Positions 8,398-18,000 of a stretch of DNA of 64,000 nucleotides are shown here, in pieces. Both the position numbers and the translations under genes were made by a program. Under the pieces are notes generated by a model. It saw nothing but the letters and a program-made list of their open reading frames with translations, was not told the DNA's origin and did no database searches. Source of the stretch: an uncultured Burkholderiales bacterium (GTDB lineage: Bacteria > Pseudomonadota > Gammaproteobacteria > Burkholderiales > Burkholderiaceae_C). Where the stretch lies: assembly GCA_903864315.1 (NCBI GenBank), contig CAIPFK010000152.1, positions 1-64,000 of the forward strand, in the 5' to 3' direction. Numbering within the stretch: the stretch's first letter is position 1; each line of letters starts with the position of its first letter.

Positions 8398-9060
8398 TTA
8401 CTTCGGAGCGAGTTTGACGTTGAACGCTTCGACCATTTTTTCAGTCTGAAGTTTGAGCTGTTCTTGCATTTGATCTTGCATTTTTTGAAAAATTTGCTTT
8501 GACTCTTCGGTATAACTTCCCATCATTCCTTGAAGCATGGGTGTTTGAAGATTCATGACTTGAACCCACAACTCAGGGGAAATGGACTTTGAGTTTTGCG
8601 TCATTTTCAATTGCAAATCCACGAAAGATTGGATATTTTGCTCTAAATAACTCCCCATATAGGTTTGCATGGCGTGCCCGTAAAATCGAATCATGTTTTC
8701 GAGCACCTTGGCACTGAACATCGGGGCACCCGCAGTCTCCTCTTCCAAGATGACCTGCAACAAAACAGCTCGAGTCAAATCTTTTTGAGTTTTTGCATCG
8801 ATCACGTTAAAACCAACACCTTGCATGACCAAGTCTTTGACCTCACTGAGTGTCACATAACTGGATGTCGAGGTGTCATACAAGCGACGATTGGGGTATT
8901 TTTTCAGCACCCGTTTTTCAGTTTTAGAGTCCGTCGTGAAGGGGCCATCGTGTTTTCGCTTTTTGGAAGATTTATTATTTGAAACAGGTGCATTCGCTTC
9001 TAAAGCTTCTTGCGTCTGATCTTCCATTTGAAAAGCATCTTGGCGATTTTTAGAATTCAC
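8398..9060 (-). CDS. phaR: polyhydroxyalkanoate synthesis repressor PhaR
   Basis: About 220 residues. The PhaR DNA-binding domain (around 50-110) is clear: KKYPNRRLYDT, then VTLSEVKDLV and DLTRAVLLQVI. A PHB-accumulation domain and a coiled, glutamine-rich C-terminus follow. In this family the protein binds DNA upstream of phasin genes and also binds the polymer, releasing phasin expression when polymer forms. I place the start at GTG 9060, 7 nt after GAGG; ATG 9027 is possible. The phasin and a 3-hydroxybutyrate dehydrogenase are elsewhere in this window, so PHB metabolism is expected. Confidence 0.93.
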   Translation of the reverse strand: MNSKNRQDAFQMEDQTQEALEANAPVSNNKSSKKRKHDGPFTTDSKTEKRVLKKYPNRRLYDTSTSSYVTLSEVKDLVMQGVGFNVIDAKTQKDLTRAVLLQVILEEETAGAPMFSAKVLENMIRFYGHAMQTYMGSYLEQNIQSFVDLQLKMTQNSKSISPELWVQVMNLQTPMLQGMMGSYTEESKQIFQKMQDQMQEQLKLQTEKMVEAFNVKLAPK

Positions 9061-9549
9061 AAACACCCCTCAATACAGATTAACCCAAGTGAAACAACAG
9101 CATTAAAGTTTCCATATTTTGACTTGCTCTGCACGCGACAAGACTGTGTTTACCCTTAGTTTTGATAATTGGAAAACTTTGGGCCTTCATCTGAAGGGGG
9201 GCAGTTTTTGACTTGTGATCCATTGGGGAAAAGCCCTTTGCCCCACACGCTCTAAGACCGTTATCCTCATCATGGAGCCTGTCAGTTTTTTTAAAAATTT
9301 AACATTTTGTATTAAGCTGTCATTGGTGGAAAGAAGATGGATACTTTCAAGTAAACGCATCAACGTCCTCCTATCCCATTCAAATTCCTGCTCAGCCAGA
9401 CCCCACAGTCTCCACCCATTTCTCAGCTCCCCCCTGCGACAACCCTTGCGTTGTGTTTTGATCAAACGATTGCTGATTTTCGCAATACGCAGATGATCGC
9501 TGCCACTTGGGATTGGGTACCATATGATTATTGTAATTTTGAGGCATTG
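9061..9549. other. gene-poor, AT-rich interval
   Basis: About 490 nt between phaR and the MazG-like gene. The first part must hold the phaR promoter on the minus strand. Frames of about 90 codons exist on both strands (9187-9465 minus, 9215-9496 plus) but their products are low in family-like motifs, mutually overlapping, and without ribosome sites. I see no RNA gene and no clear repeat. Confidence 0.5.
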
Positions 9550-9912
9550 ATGTGCTCAAATCGAATGAGGAACTTTTTTAAGTCAAGGGATCGCCTAAGG
9601 GTATTTGCCGCAGATCGGAACTGGGATCAATTTCATAATCCCAAGAACTTGGCCATGGCTTTAGTAGTTGAAGCTGGTGAGCTTGTCGAGCCTTTCCAAT
9701 GGCTTACTGAAGAGCAAAGTCTGCGCTTAGATTCAAAACAACGATGCCATGTACAAAATGAAGTAGCGGATGTTTTTATTTATTTGATTAGACTGGCTGA
9801 TAAGTTGGGAATTGATTCAATTGATTCAGCCAATAAGAAAATCGATCTGAATAATGAAAGGTATCCCGTATCTGAGGCTTACGGAAGTGCCGTGAAAACC
9901 AAGCATAAATAG
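9550..9912 (+). CDS. MazG-like nucleotide pyrophosphohydrolase
   Basis: 121 residues from the ATG at 9550, chosen because GAGG lies 5 nt upstream and because it matches the usual N-terminus of the family. The motifs NWDQFHNPKNLAMAL, VEAGELVEPFQWL and NEVADVFIYLIRLAD give the EExx...ExxD metal-binding pattern of the all-alpha MazG/RS21-C6 (dCTPase-like) superfamily. These enzymes hydrolyse (deoxy)nucleoside triphosphates to monophosphates, often as house-cleaning. The gene stands alone beside tRNA-Val and is AT-richer than the genes around it. Confidence 0.85.
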   Translation: MCSNRMRNFFKSRDRLRVFAADRNWDQFHNPKNLAMALVVEAGELVEPFQWLTEEQSLRLDSKQRCHVQNEVADVFIYLIRLADKLGIDSIDSANKKIDLNNERYPVSEAYGSAVKTKHK

Positions 9913-10011
9913 CAGTTAATCTGTGAATTCAAACGGTATTTCCAATTGAAAAAAATTGAACTGTATTGTGTTTTTTCAAACCCACGACGCATCAGGTGTA
10001 AGTGAAATTTT

Positions 10012-10088
10012 TGGTAGGCGATATTGGATTCGAACCAACGACCTCTTCCATGTCAAGGAAGCGCTCTAACCAACTGAGCTAATCGCCT
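10012..10088 (-). tRNA. tRNA-Val (anticodon GAC)
   Basis: The reverse strand folds as a full cloverleaf of 77 nt. The acceptor arm is AGGCGAT with ATCGCCT, the D arm is in TAGCTCAGTTGGTTAGAGC, the anticodon stem CTTCC/GGAAG encloses TTGACAT with anticodon GAC, and the T arm contains GGTTCGAATCC. The discriminator A and CCA are encoded (complement at 10012-10015). Confidence 0.97.
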
Positions 10089-10240
10089 ATCAATGCAGGG
10101 CAATGTGTTTTTGCCTGCAAGCCAAGTATTATACCGCTTCTTTATTCACTGCCCCCAGCATTCTGAGCCAAATTGACCACAATGCAACACGAAGGGGCAT
10201 GACATCCCCCTCAAAAAAACGGGAATCGGCTGCCCAAGAC

Positions 10241-12505
10241 TTATCTGCGACGAACAGCCCTCACGCCTTTGACCTCTTTCACGATGCTGAGCACTTTGTC
10301 CACCTTGGATGAGTCTTGCACCTCGACCGTGAAGGTCATCCATGCCACTCCTTTGATCGTTTGGGTTTGAACACCGACCACATTCATTCGCTCTTTGGCA
10401 AACACCTCAGAGATATCACGCAAAAGCCCCTGGCGGTCATACGCCTCGAGTGCCACGTCAACAGGATAAAACGCCATCGACTGCGTATTTCCCCACTGGA
10501 CCTGAATGACGCGATCGGCATCTTTGATGACCAACTGTTTGAAATTGGGGCAGTTTTGTCGGTGAATGCTCACGCCTTTTCCCCGAGTCACAAATCCTTG
10601 GATGGCGTCCGGAGGAGCAGGCTTACAGCACCTGGCCAATTGGGTGAGCAGCGAATCCATGCCGACCACCAAGAGTGCGCCCTTGCTGGTGTTGTCTTCG
10701 GCGCGAGAGCGTTTTTTGAGTTTGCTGAGCTCATCGACTGGGGGAGCCACCACCTCTGGGCGAATGATTTGCTCAATATTCTTTAAAGAAAATTCGTCTT
10801 TGCCCACCCCTTCAAAGAGTTGCTCCGAGGACTTGAACCCCAGTTGTGAGGCCAAACTCTCCAAATTCATCGAGGTTTTTCCCTCGCGCTGCAAGAGTTT
10901 TTCAACCGCTTCACGCCCACGTTGAATGGTCTCTTGCATGACCTGGGCATTGAACCAAGCCCTCACCTTGGCTTTGGCCCTTGCAGACGCCAAAAAACCC
11001 AACTCCGGATTGAGCCAATCCCGGGAGGGCCCGCCCTCCTTGAGCGTCACCACCTCAACCGTTTGACCGTTTTTCAATGGGGTATTGAGGGGCACCATGA
11101 CGCCATCCAAGCGAGCTCCCCGACAACGGTGTCCCAAATTGGTGTGTATCGTGTAGGCGAAATCCACCGCTGTGGAGCCTTGTGGCAGCTCGACAATTTC
11201 GGCCGCAGGAGACAATACATAAATGCGGTCGTCAAGCTCTGCACCCAGCGCTTGATCACCACCAGCGCTCACTTGAGCACCATGGCCATCGGGGTCGACC
11301 AACTCGCGCTCCCAGGCCAAGAGTTGCCTGAGCACCGCGATTTTGGCGTCGTAGGAAGACGTCGCACTGACCCCCTGATAGCCCTTGACGCCCGCCTCCT
11401 TGTAAGCCCAATGCGCAGCCACACCAAACTCGGCATGCTCGTGCATGGCTTGGGTTCGAATCTGAATCTCAATGGGCCTGCCACCATCGTCTCTCACCAC
11501 ACTGTGAAGCGATTGGTAGCCATTTTGTTTGGGTCGAGCAATGTAGTCATCAAACTCTTGGGCGATGGCCTCAAAGTGTTGATTGACCCAATCAAGCGCC
11601 GCATAACAGTCCTCAACGCTTGGCACCACGATTCTGAGCGCTCGCACATCCAAGATGCGATCAAACCCCACGGATTTGCCCCGCATTTTCTTAACGATAC
11701 TGAAGATGTGCTTGGGACGCCCTTGCACCTCGGCTTTGATGCCCAGCGTTTTGAGCTCTGACTGTATTTTTGTTTGTAAGCCACGGATATAGTCTTCACG
11801 CTCAACGCGTTTTTCATCCAACCAGTTGGCCACATCCTTGTAAGTTTTGGGCTCCAAAAAACGAAACGCCAAGTCTTCAAGCTCCCATTTGATTTGCCAA
11901 ATTCCCAATCGGTTGGCCAAGGGGGCAAACACACTCAAAGTTTCTTGGGCCAAAACGGGGTTGCACGTTTTGGTGGTGGCCGCGCAAAACCTGAGCGTTT
12001 GCAGTCTCGAAGACAACCTGAGCAAAATCACCCTCAAGTCCTTGGAAAACGCCATCAGCATTCGGCGCACGGCTTCGGTTTGATGGGGCAAATGTGCAGC
12101 CCCCTGGGGCTCAGTGCTTACACTCGCAGCACCCACGTTGGCCAGCACTGTCGCTTGCGCGCGTGAATTTTTTTGCAATTGCACCAGCTTGGTGGTCTCC
12201 ATCGCCAAGACGGCGTAAGGAGCCCCAAAGGCTTTGGTGATCACCTCTTGGGGTTTGTTCAAATGCTCGCAGGCATAGACCAAATAGGACGCCGCTTGCA
12301 AAGACACGGCTCCCCCCAAAAAAGCCACCGATTGGGCCACCGCATGCGCATGGTCCCAGGTGTTTTCTCCACTGGAGAGCATCTCGCCAGAAATCAACGG
12401 CCTGGCAAAGGCTTGCGCGCGCTCAAGCACATCGATGTCACTCTCAGTCATGGCCTCGCCCATGGCGTGTGCCGGCGTTGATGGAGGGTGGTCTATTTTG
12501 CTCAT
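10241..12505 (-). CDS. relA: (p)ppGpp synthetase RelA
   Basis: 754 residues. The order is that of a long RSH protein: degenerate HD domain (about 45-200), synthetase domain (about 240-400), TGS (about 415-480), a zinc/conserved-cysteine region (CCKPAPPD, RQNCPN) and a C-terminal ACT domain. The HD catalytic motif is missing: where SpoT has HD, this protein reads YLVYACEHL. The synthetase site reads EFDD (317-320), the acidic signature of monofunctional RelA, not the RxKD of bifunctional enzymes. So it is the ribosome-dependent, synthesis-only enzyme that makes (p)ppGpp during amino-acid starvation. A separate SpoT must exist outside the window. Confidence 0.93.
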   Translation of the reverse strand: MSKIDHPPSTPAHAMGEAMTESDIDVLERAQAFARPLISGEMLSSGENTWDHAHAVAQSVAFLGGAVSLQAASYLVYACEHLNKPQEVITKAFGAPYAVLAMETTKLVQLQKNSRAQATVLANVGAASVSTEPQGAAHLPHQTEAVRRMLMAFSKDLRVILLRLSSRLQTLRFCAATTKTCNPVLAQETLSVFAPLANRLGIWQIKWELEDLAFRFLEPKTYKDVANWLDEKRVEREDYIRGLQTKIQSELKTLGIKAEVQGRPKHIFSIVKKMRGKSVGFDRILDVRALRIVVPSVEDCYAALDWVNQHFEAIAQEFDDYIARPKQNGYQSLHSVVRDDGGRPIEIQIRTQAMHEHAEFGVAAHWAYKEAGVKGYQGVSATSSYDAKIAVLRQLLAWERELVDPDGHGAQVSAGGDQALGAELDDRIYVLSPAAEIVELPQGSTAVDFAYTIHTNLGHRCRGARLDGVMVPLNTPLKNGQTVEVVTLKEGGPSRDWLNPELGFLASARAKAKVRAWFNAQVMQETIQRGREAVEKLLQREGKTSMNLESLASQLGFKSSEQLFEGVGKDEFSLKNIEQIIRPEVVAPPVDELSKLKKRSRAEDNTSKGALLVVGMDSLLTQLARCCKPAPPDAIQGFVTRGKGVSIHRQNCPNFKQLVIKDADRVIQVQWGNTQSMAFYPVDVALEAYDRQGLLRDISEVFAKERMNVVGVQTQTIKGVAWMTFTVEVQDSSKVDKVLSIVKEVKGVRAVRRR

Positions 12506-12747
12506 CTGTTTGAGAGTCTAGCTCACCTTGGGCTCACAAATCAGCAAAGCATGGAGGCAATCGAAAAATTACCCGCGCGCACCAAAAAGGTTCGAGAGCG
12601 CAGTCCATGAGCCCATCCAGGCACGCACAGTTGGGTCAAAGTCAACATAATTTTTGAGTTCTAGACCTCAGAGAACCCGGAGCGTAATAATTTCACTTAA
12701 GATTGGTTTCAAGACCATTTTTCAAATCACCACCTGAGGAGTTCTGA

Positions 12748-13527
12748 ATGAAAACCAATTTATCCGGAAGAAACGCTTTGATCACAGGCTCGACCAGTGG
12801 CATCGGCTTGGGGCTGGCCATTTCTCTGGCCGAACAAGGGGCCAACATTGTGCTCAATGGTTTTGGGGACCATTTACCAGCCCAGCATCAAATTGAAGCC
12901 CTGGGGGTGAAGGTGGCCTACCACGCGGCAGACATGACCCAACCCGATCAGATCAAAGACATGGTTCATTTAGCTCAAAAGACCATGGGCAGCTTGTACA
13001 TTTTGGTCAACAACGCCGGCATCCAACACGTGGCCAATATTGAGGACTTTCCCGCCCAAAAATGGGACTCCATCATTGCCATCAACCTCTCGAGCTCTTA
13101 CCACACCATTCACCATGCCATGCCGGCCATGAAGGCCGCCAACTGGGGGCGCATCATCAACATCTCCTCCGTGCATGGATTGGTGGCTTCCCCTCAAAAA
13201 GTGGCCTACGTGAGCGCCAAACACGGCCTCATTGGGCTGACCAAAGTGGTGGCCTTGGAGACCGCGCAAACGGGGGTCACTTGCAACGCCATTTGCCCAG
13301 GCTGGGTCTTGACCCCGCTTGTTCAAGCCCAAGTCGATGCCAAGGCCAAGGAGCTCGGGGTGAGCGTTGAGAAAGCCACCGAGCTCTTGCTCGGTGAAAA
13401 AATGCCCTCCATGCAATTCACCACCCCAGCAGAGCTGGGTGACTTGGCGGTCTTTTTGTGCTCCGACACCGGCCACAACATCCGAGGTGTGGCGTGGAAC
13501 ATGGATGGAGGCTGGGCGGCGCAGTGA
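12748..13527 (+). CDS. bdhA: 3-hydroxybutyrate dehydrogenase (short-chain dehydrogenase)
   Basis: 259 residues with a strong GAGGAG site before the ATG. It is a classical SDR: cofactor motif TGSTSGIGLGLA, NNAGIQH, catalytic Ser (NISSVHG), Tyr and Lys (YVSAKHG). The part NAICPGWVLTPLVQ and the substrate loop after it fit D-3-hydroxybutyrate dehydrogenase, which oxidises 3-hydroxybutyrate to acetoacetate with NAD during PHB breakdown. It is divergent from relA with about 240 nt between. Another SDR substrate cannot be excluded. Confidence 0.88.
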   Translation: MKTNLSGRNALITGSTSGIGLGLAISLAEQGANIVLNGFGDHLPAQHQIEALGVKVAYHAADMTQPDQIKDMVHLAQKTMGSLYILVNNAGIQHVANIEDFPAQKWDSIIAINLSSSYHTIHHAMPAMKAANWGRIINISSVHGLVASPQKVAYVSAKHGLIGLTKVVALETAQTGVTCNAICPGWVLTPLVQAQVDAKAKELGVSVEKATELLLGEKMPSMQFTTPAELGDLAVFLCSDTGHNIRGVAWNMDGGWAAQ

Positions 13528-13603
13528 GCCCAGCAGACCCGGGTCGACATCAAGCGGTTCATGGCCTGCAAACAGCTTGGATCACGCGCGGACCTCTCGT
13601 GAT

Positions 13604-14095
13604 TCAGTCCTTGTAGAGCAACACCACGGCTCTGGCCTCCATGCTTTGCTCCAGACCGACGGGGCCCATTTTTTCAGCAGTCTTGGCTTTGACGTTCACT
13701 TGAGCGATGTCCAAGCCCAAACACGTGGCGATGTTGTCGCGCATGCCCAAGATGTGTGGGGCCAACTTGGGCCTTTGTGCGTGAATGGTGCTGTCGATGT
13801 TGACGATCGAAAAACCCTCGCGTTTTAAGAGTTCGCCCACGAGTTTCAACAAGACTTGGGAGTCTGCTCCCAAGTAGGCCGCGTCGGTGTCTGGGAAATG
13901 CTGCCCGATGTCGCCCAAGGCACTGGCCCCCAACAGCGCATCGGTGATGGCGTGCAGCAGCACATCCGCATCCGAATGCCCCAAAAGCCCCACAGGGTGA
14001 GGCACATGAACCCCCCCCAACACCAAAGCCCGATCGGGCACCAGGGCATGGACATCAAAGCCCTCACCGACTCTCAACTGCATGGGGTTGAACAT
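13604..14095 (-). CDS. ispF: 2-C-methyl-D-erythritol 2,4-cyclodiphosphate synthase
   Basis: 163 residues, normal length. The enzyme closes the cyclodiphosphate ring in the non-mevalonate isoprenoid pathway. Zinc ligands Asp14 and His16 (GFDVHAL) and the motif [19 protein letters not shown] are intact, as is the C-terminal [12 protein letters not shown]. It follows ispD on the same strand after about 64 nt, the usual ispDF order. Confidence 0.96.
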   Translation of the reverse strand: MFNPMQLRVGEGFDVHALVPDRALVLGGVHVPHPVGLLGHSDADVLLHAITDALLGASALGDIGQHFPDTDAAYLGADSQVLLKLVGELLKREGFSIVNIDSTIHAQRPKLAPHILGMRDNIATCLGLDIAQVNVKAKTAEKMGPVGLEQSMEARAVVLLYKD

Positions 14096-14159
14096 GGTTT
14101 GATCTCTCTTGAACTAAAAAAACAAAGACTCGACGCTCACTGACACATCGCCTTCAAAC

Positions 14160-14939
14160 TCAAGGCTCCAACAGCGTCAACAGTGCTCGGGCCAGGGCAA
14201 AATCCTCGGCATAGGTGACTTTGATGTTGAGTGCACTGGCTTTGACCAAGAGCGGACTCAGGCCCACGGCCTCCATGGCCGAGGCCTCATCGGTCACCCG
14301 GGGCTCTGAGCCCTCCCCATGGGGCTGCGCGAGATCGATTGCCAATTGTGCCGTGGCGCTCTCCAGTGCTTTTTGAAGTGGCCCCACACGAAACATTTGC
14401 GGGGTTTGGGCCAACCACTTGTGGGCTCTAGAGTGCGTGCTCAAGATGCGAGAGCTCTCGTGAGGCTTGGACGCATGGGCCTCTTTGAGGGTATCGCTGA
14501 GCGGCCACGCCAAAATCCCACCCACGGGGTCGTCCCCCACTTCACGAATCAATTGCTCGACCCATTGGGCTTGGATGAGACAGCGTGCGGCGTCATGCAC
14601 CAGCACCCAGTCACTCTCTCTCGCCCCCATCAGCGCCAAAGACCTCACGCCAGCCAGGACCGATTCCATGCGGGTGGCCCCGCCTTGGGCAAGAACGTTA
14701 AAATGATCAAACCAGTGTGCGCAGCCGTGGGCTTGCATCACCTGCCTTGCCATTGGGTCTTGGGGCGAGACCACGAGCACCGCACTTTTGAGTTGCGGCA
14801 CGCGCGCAAGACCCTGCAAGGACCTCACGACCAAGGGCAAGCCCTCCACGTGTTGGTACTGCTTGGCGACCTCGCCACCTGCTCTGAGGCCCGATCCAGC
14901 GCAAGGCATCACCAAAAAGTACTGACTCTCATTGACCAT
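14160..14939 (-). CDS. ispD: 2-C-methyl-D-erythritol 4-phosphate cytidylyltransferase
   Basis: 259 residues. It transfers CMP to methylerythritol phosphate, the step two before IspF. The nucleotide-binding N-terminus is recognisable but unusual: PCAGSGLRAGGEVAKQY, where most homologues have PAAGxGxRMG. HDAARCLI and the final TYAEDFALA are typical. It forms a pair with ispF and is divergent from mfd, with about 135 nt between starts. Confidence 0.94.
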   Translation of the reverse strand: MVNESQYFLVMPCAGSGLRAGGEVAKQYQHVEGLPLVVRSLQGLARVPQLKSAVLVVSPQDPMARQVMQAHGCAHWFDHFNVLAQGGATRMESVLAGVRSLALMGARESDWVLVHDAARCLIQAQWVEQLIREVGDDPVGGILAWPLSDTLKEAHASKPHESSRILSTHSRAHKWLAQTPQMFRVGPLQKALESATAQLAIDLAQPHGEGSEPRVTDEASAMEAVGLSPLLVKASALNIKVTYAEDFALARALLTLLEP

Positions 14940-15073
14940 ACGCCTCCCTTTTGAACCTCATTCTAAAATCACTTGTGTTGTGTCCGCGCCCATGGATCAA
15001 AATTGGGGCACACGCTGCTGGCCCCAGAGGGTTGCCCTAGACTCTATTTGACCTTGCCAAATTGAAAGCTTTC

Positions 15074-18000
15074 ATGCATTTGCCCTCCCTCCTTGCCGGT
15101 AAACGTTTCAGTCTACCCAAGCCCCAAGGCTCCTCGGACGCCTTGCTGATTGCACACTTGGCCAACCGCGAAAAAAGCGTTGGTCAACGCCTGGCCGTGA
15201 TCACCGAACAAGCCCAAGACGCTCAGCGACTGCTCGAAGAAATTCAATTTTTCTCGCCCTCACTGCATTGTGTGCTTTTCCCGGACTGGGAAACTTTGCC
15301 CTACGACTCATTTTCACCTCACCAAGACCTCATCAGCGAGCGACTCGCCACATTGTGGCAAATCTCCCAAGGCGAGGCCGACCTCATCTTGATGCCCGCC
15401 ACCACGGCGCTCTACAGACTGGCGCCGCCCTCGTTCTTGGCAGGATACACCTTTCACTTTCAAACCGGGCAAAAGCTCGATGAGGCCCAACTCAAGCACC
15501 AATTGACCCTGGCGGGCTACGAGCACGTGAGCCAAGTGGTGAGCCCTGGGGAGTATGCCGTTCGAGGTGGCTTGATTGACCTCTTTCCCATGGGCTCGGT
15601 GGTGCCCTACCGGGTGGACCTCTTTGACCAGCAAATTGACTCCATTCGAACCTTTGATCCCGATAGCCAACGCAGTTTATACCCAGTGCCTGAAGTGAGG
15701 CTCTTGCCAGGGCGCGAGTTTCCCATGGACGAAGGCTCACGCACCAAATTCAGGAGTCGCTGGAGAGAGCTTCTCGAAGGCGACCCCACACGAAGTCGTC
15801 TCTACAAGGACATGGGCCTGGGGCTTGCCACGGCGGGGATTGAGTATTATTTGCCGCTCTTTTTTGATGAAACATCGACGGTGTTTGATTACCTGGGCAC
15901 CCAAGCCGTCATGGTCTTGCACGGCGAATTGGAACGCGCGTTTGAGCACTTCTGGCACGACACCAACGAGCGCTACAAATTGGCCTGCGGCGACCCAGAC
16001 CGCCCGGTGCTGCCACCCCACTCGCTGTTTTTGAGCAGCGAGGAGTTTTACCTCAAAGCCAAACCCTACGCTCAACTGGCCTTGCGCCCCCCAGTCGCGC
16101 ACAGCACCGACGTGTCGACTCAAGACCTGGGCCAACCGCCGAGCAACGAGGCACTTGGGGGCGAGGGATCGACTCAAGAACACACGCAAGCCGCTTGGAG
16201 CCAAGCTCTGCCAGACCTTCGCGTGCAGCGCGGCCATGAAGACCCGCTGAGCCTTTTGAAGCGTCATGCCCAGCGCTCACCCCATCGCCTCCTACTCTTG
16301 GCCGAGAGCGAAGGACGGCGTCAAAGCTTGCTGGATTTTTTACGCGCCTCTCACGTCGAGCCCACACTGGTGGATTCCTTGGAGGACTTTCACTCGAGTC
16401 CCTCACGCTTGGGACTGGCCACGGCCTCCTTGGCCAATGGATTCGCTTGGCATGAGGCGGGCATTGACTTCATCACCGAGACCGAACTCTTTTTAACCAA
16501 CAGTTTTGCCAGGCGTCGAAAAAAACAAGAACAAGTCAGTGACCTCGACGCCCTCATCAAGGATTTGTCTGAGCTGCAAATTGGAGACCCGGTCGTGCAC
16601 AACGCGCACGGCATTGGACGCTACCAAGGACTGGTCAATTTGGACTTGGGACTTGGGGTGAACGAGCAAGGAGAGCCCATCACCCAAGAATTCTTGCACT
16701 TGGTCTATGCAGACCAAGCGGTGCTCTACGTGCCAGTGAGCCAGTTGCACTTGGTGTCTCGCTACACTGGGGTGAGTGCTGATGAGGCGCCCCTGCACAA
16801 ATTGGGCTCGGCCCAATGGGACAAAGCCAAGCGCAAAGCCGCCGAACAAATCAGGGACTCGGCCGCAGAGCTTTTGAATCTCTACGCCAGGCGTGCAGCC
16901 AAGGAGGGGTTTGCCTTTCGCTTCTCAGCCGATGACTACGAGACCTTTGCCAATGCATTTGGTTTTGAGGAAACGGGGGATCAAAAGGCAGCCATCCACG
17001 CAGTGATCCAAGACATGATCAGCCCGCGCCCCATGGACCGTCTCATTTGCGGTGACGTCGGGTTTGGTAAAACAGAAGTCGCCATTCGGGCCTCTTTTGT
17101 CGCAGTGACTGGGGGCAAGCAAGTCGCCATTCTCGCCCCCACCACGCTCTTGGCCGAGCAGCACTTTCAAACCTTGGTGGACCGATTCTCCAAGTGGCCT
17201 GTCAAAATCGCAGAGCTCTCGCGCTTTCGCAGCACCAAGGAAGTGAACCAAGCCATCGCGGGCTTGGCCGACGGGAGTGTGGACATTGTGGTGGGCACCC
17301 ACAAACTCTTGAGCCCGAGCATCAAGTTCAAACAATTGGGGCTGTTGGTGATCGATGAGGAGCACCGCTTTGGCGTGCGTCACAAAGAAGCGATGAAGGC
17401 CATGAGAAGCGAGGTCGACGTCTTGACGCTCACGGCCACCCCCATCCCCAGGACACTGGGAATGGCGCTGGAAGGCTTGCGAGACTTGAGTGTGATCGCC
17501 ACGGCCCCCCAGCGCCGACTCGCCATCAAAACTTTTTTGCGCACCGAGGGCTCTGGCGTCATCAGAGAGGCAGTCCTTCGGGAGATCAAACGCGGTGGGC
17601 AGTGCTACTTCTTGCACAACGAAGTGAGCACCATTGAGAACCGCCGAGCGCAACTGCAAGAACTCTTGCCAGAGGCCTCCATCATGGTGGCGCACGGTCA
17701 AATGCCCGAGCGTGAGCTCGAACGCGTGATGCGCGACTTCGTCGCCCAACGCTTCAATGTGCTCTTGTGCTCGACCATCATTGAGACGGGCATCGATGTG
17801 CCCAGCGCCAACACGATACTGCTCTCGCGTGCCGACAAATTCGGCCTTGCACAACTTCACCAATTGAGAGGTCGAGTCGGGCGAAGCCATCACCAGGCCT
17901 ATGCTTATTTATTGGTGCCCGACATCGAGGGCTTGACCAAGCAAGCGGGCATGCGGCTCGAAGCGATTCAACAAATGGAGGAGTTGGGCTCGGGTTTTTA

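Noticed and set aside
9187-9496. Overlapping frames of about 90 codons on both strands upstream of the MazG-like gene
   Set aside because: They overlap each other, have no ribosome sites, and the products show no recognisable domain.
10316-12481. Long plus-strand frames opposite relA
   Set aside because: Mirror frames of a GC-rich gene; relA on the minus strand accounts for the region.
10241-12505. SpoT rather than RelA
   Set aside because: The HD hydrolase motif is missing and the synthetase signature is EFDD, as in monofunctional RelA.
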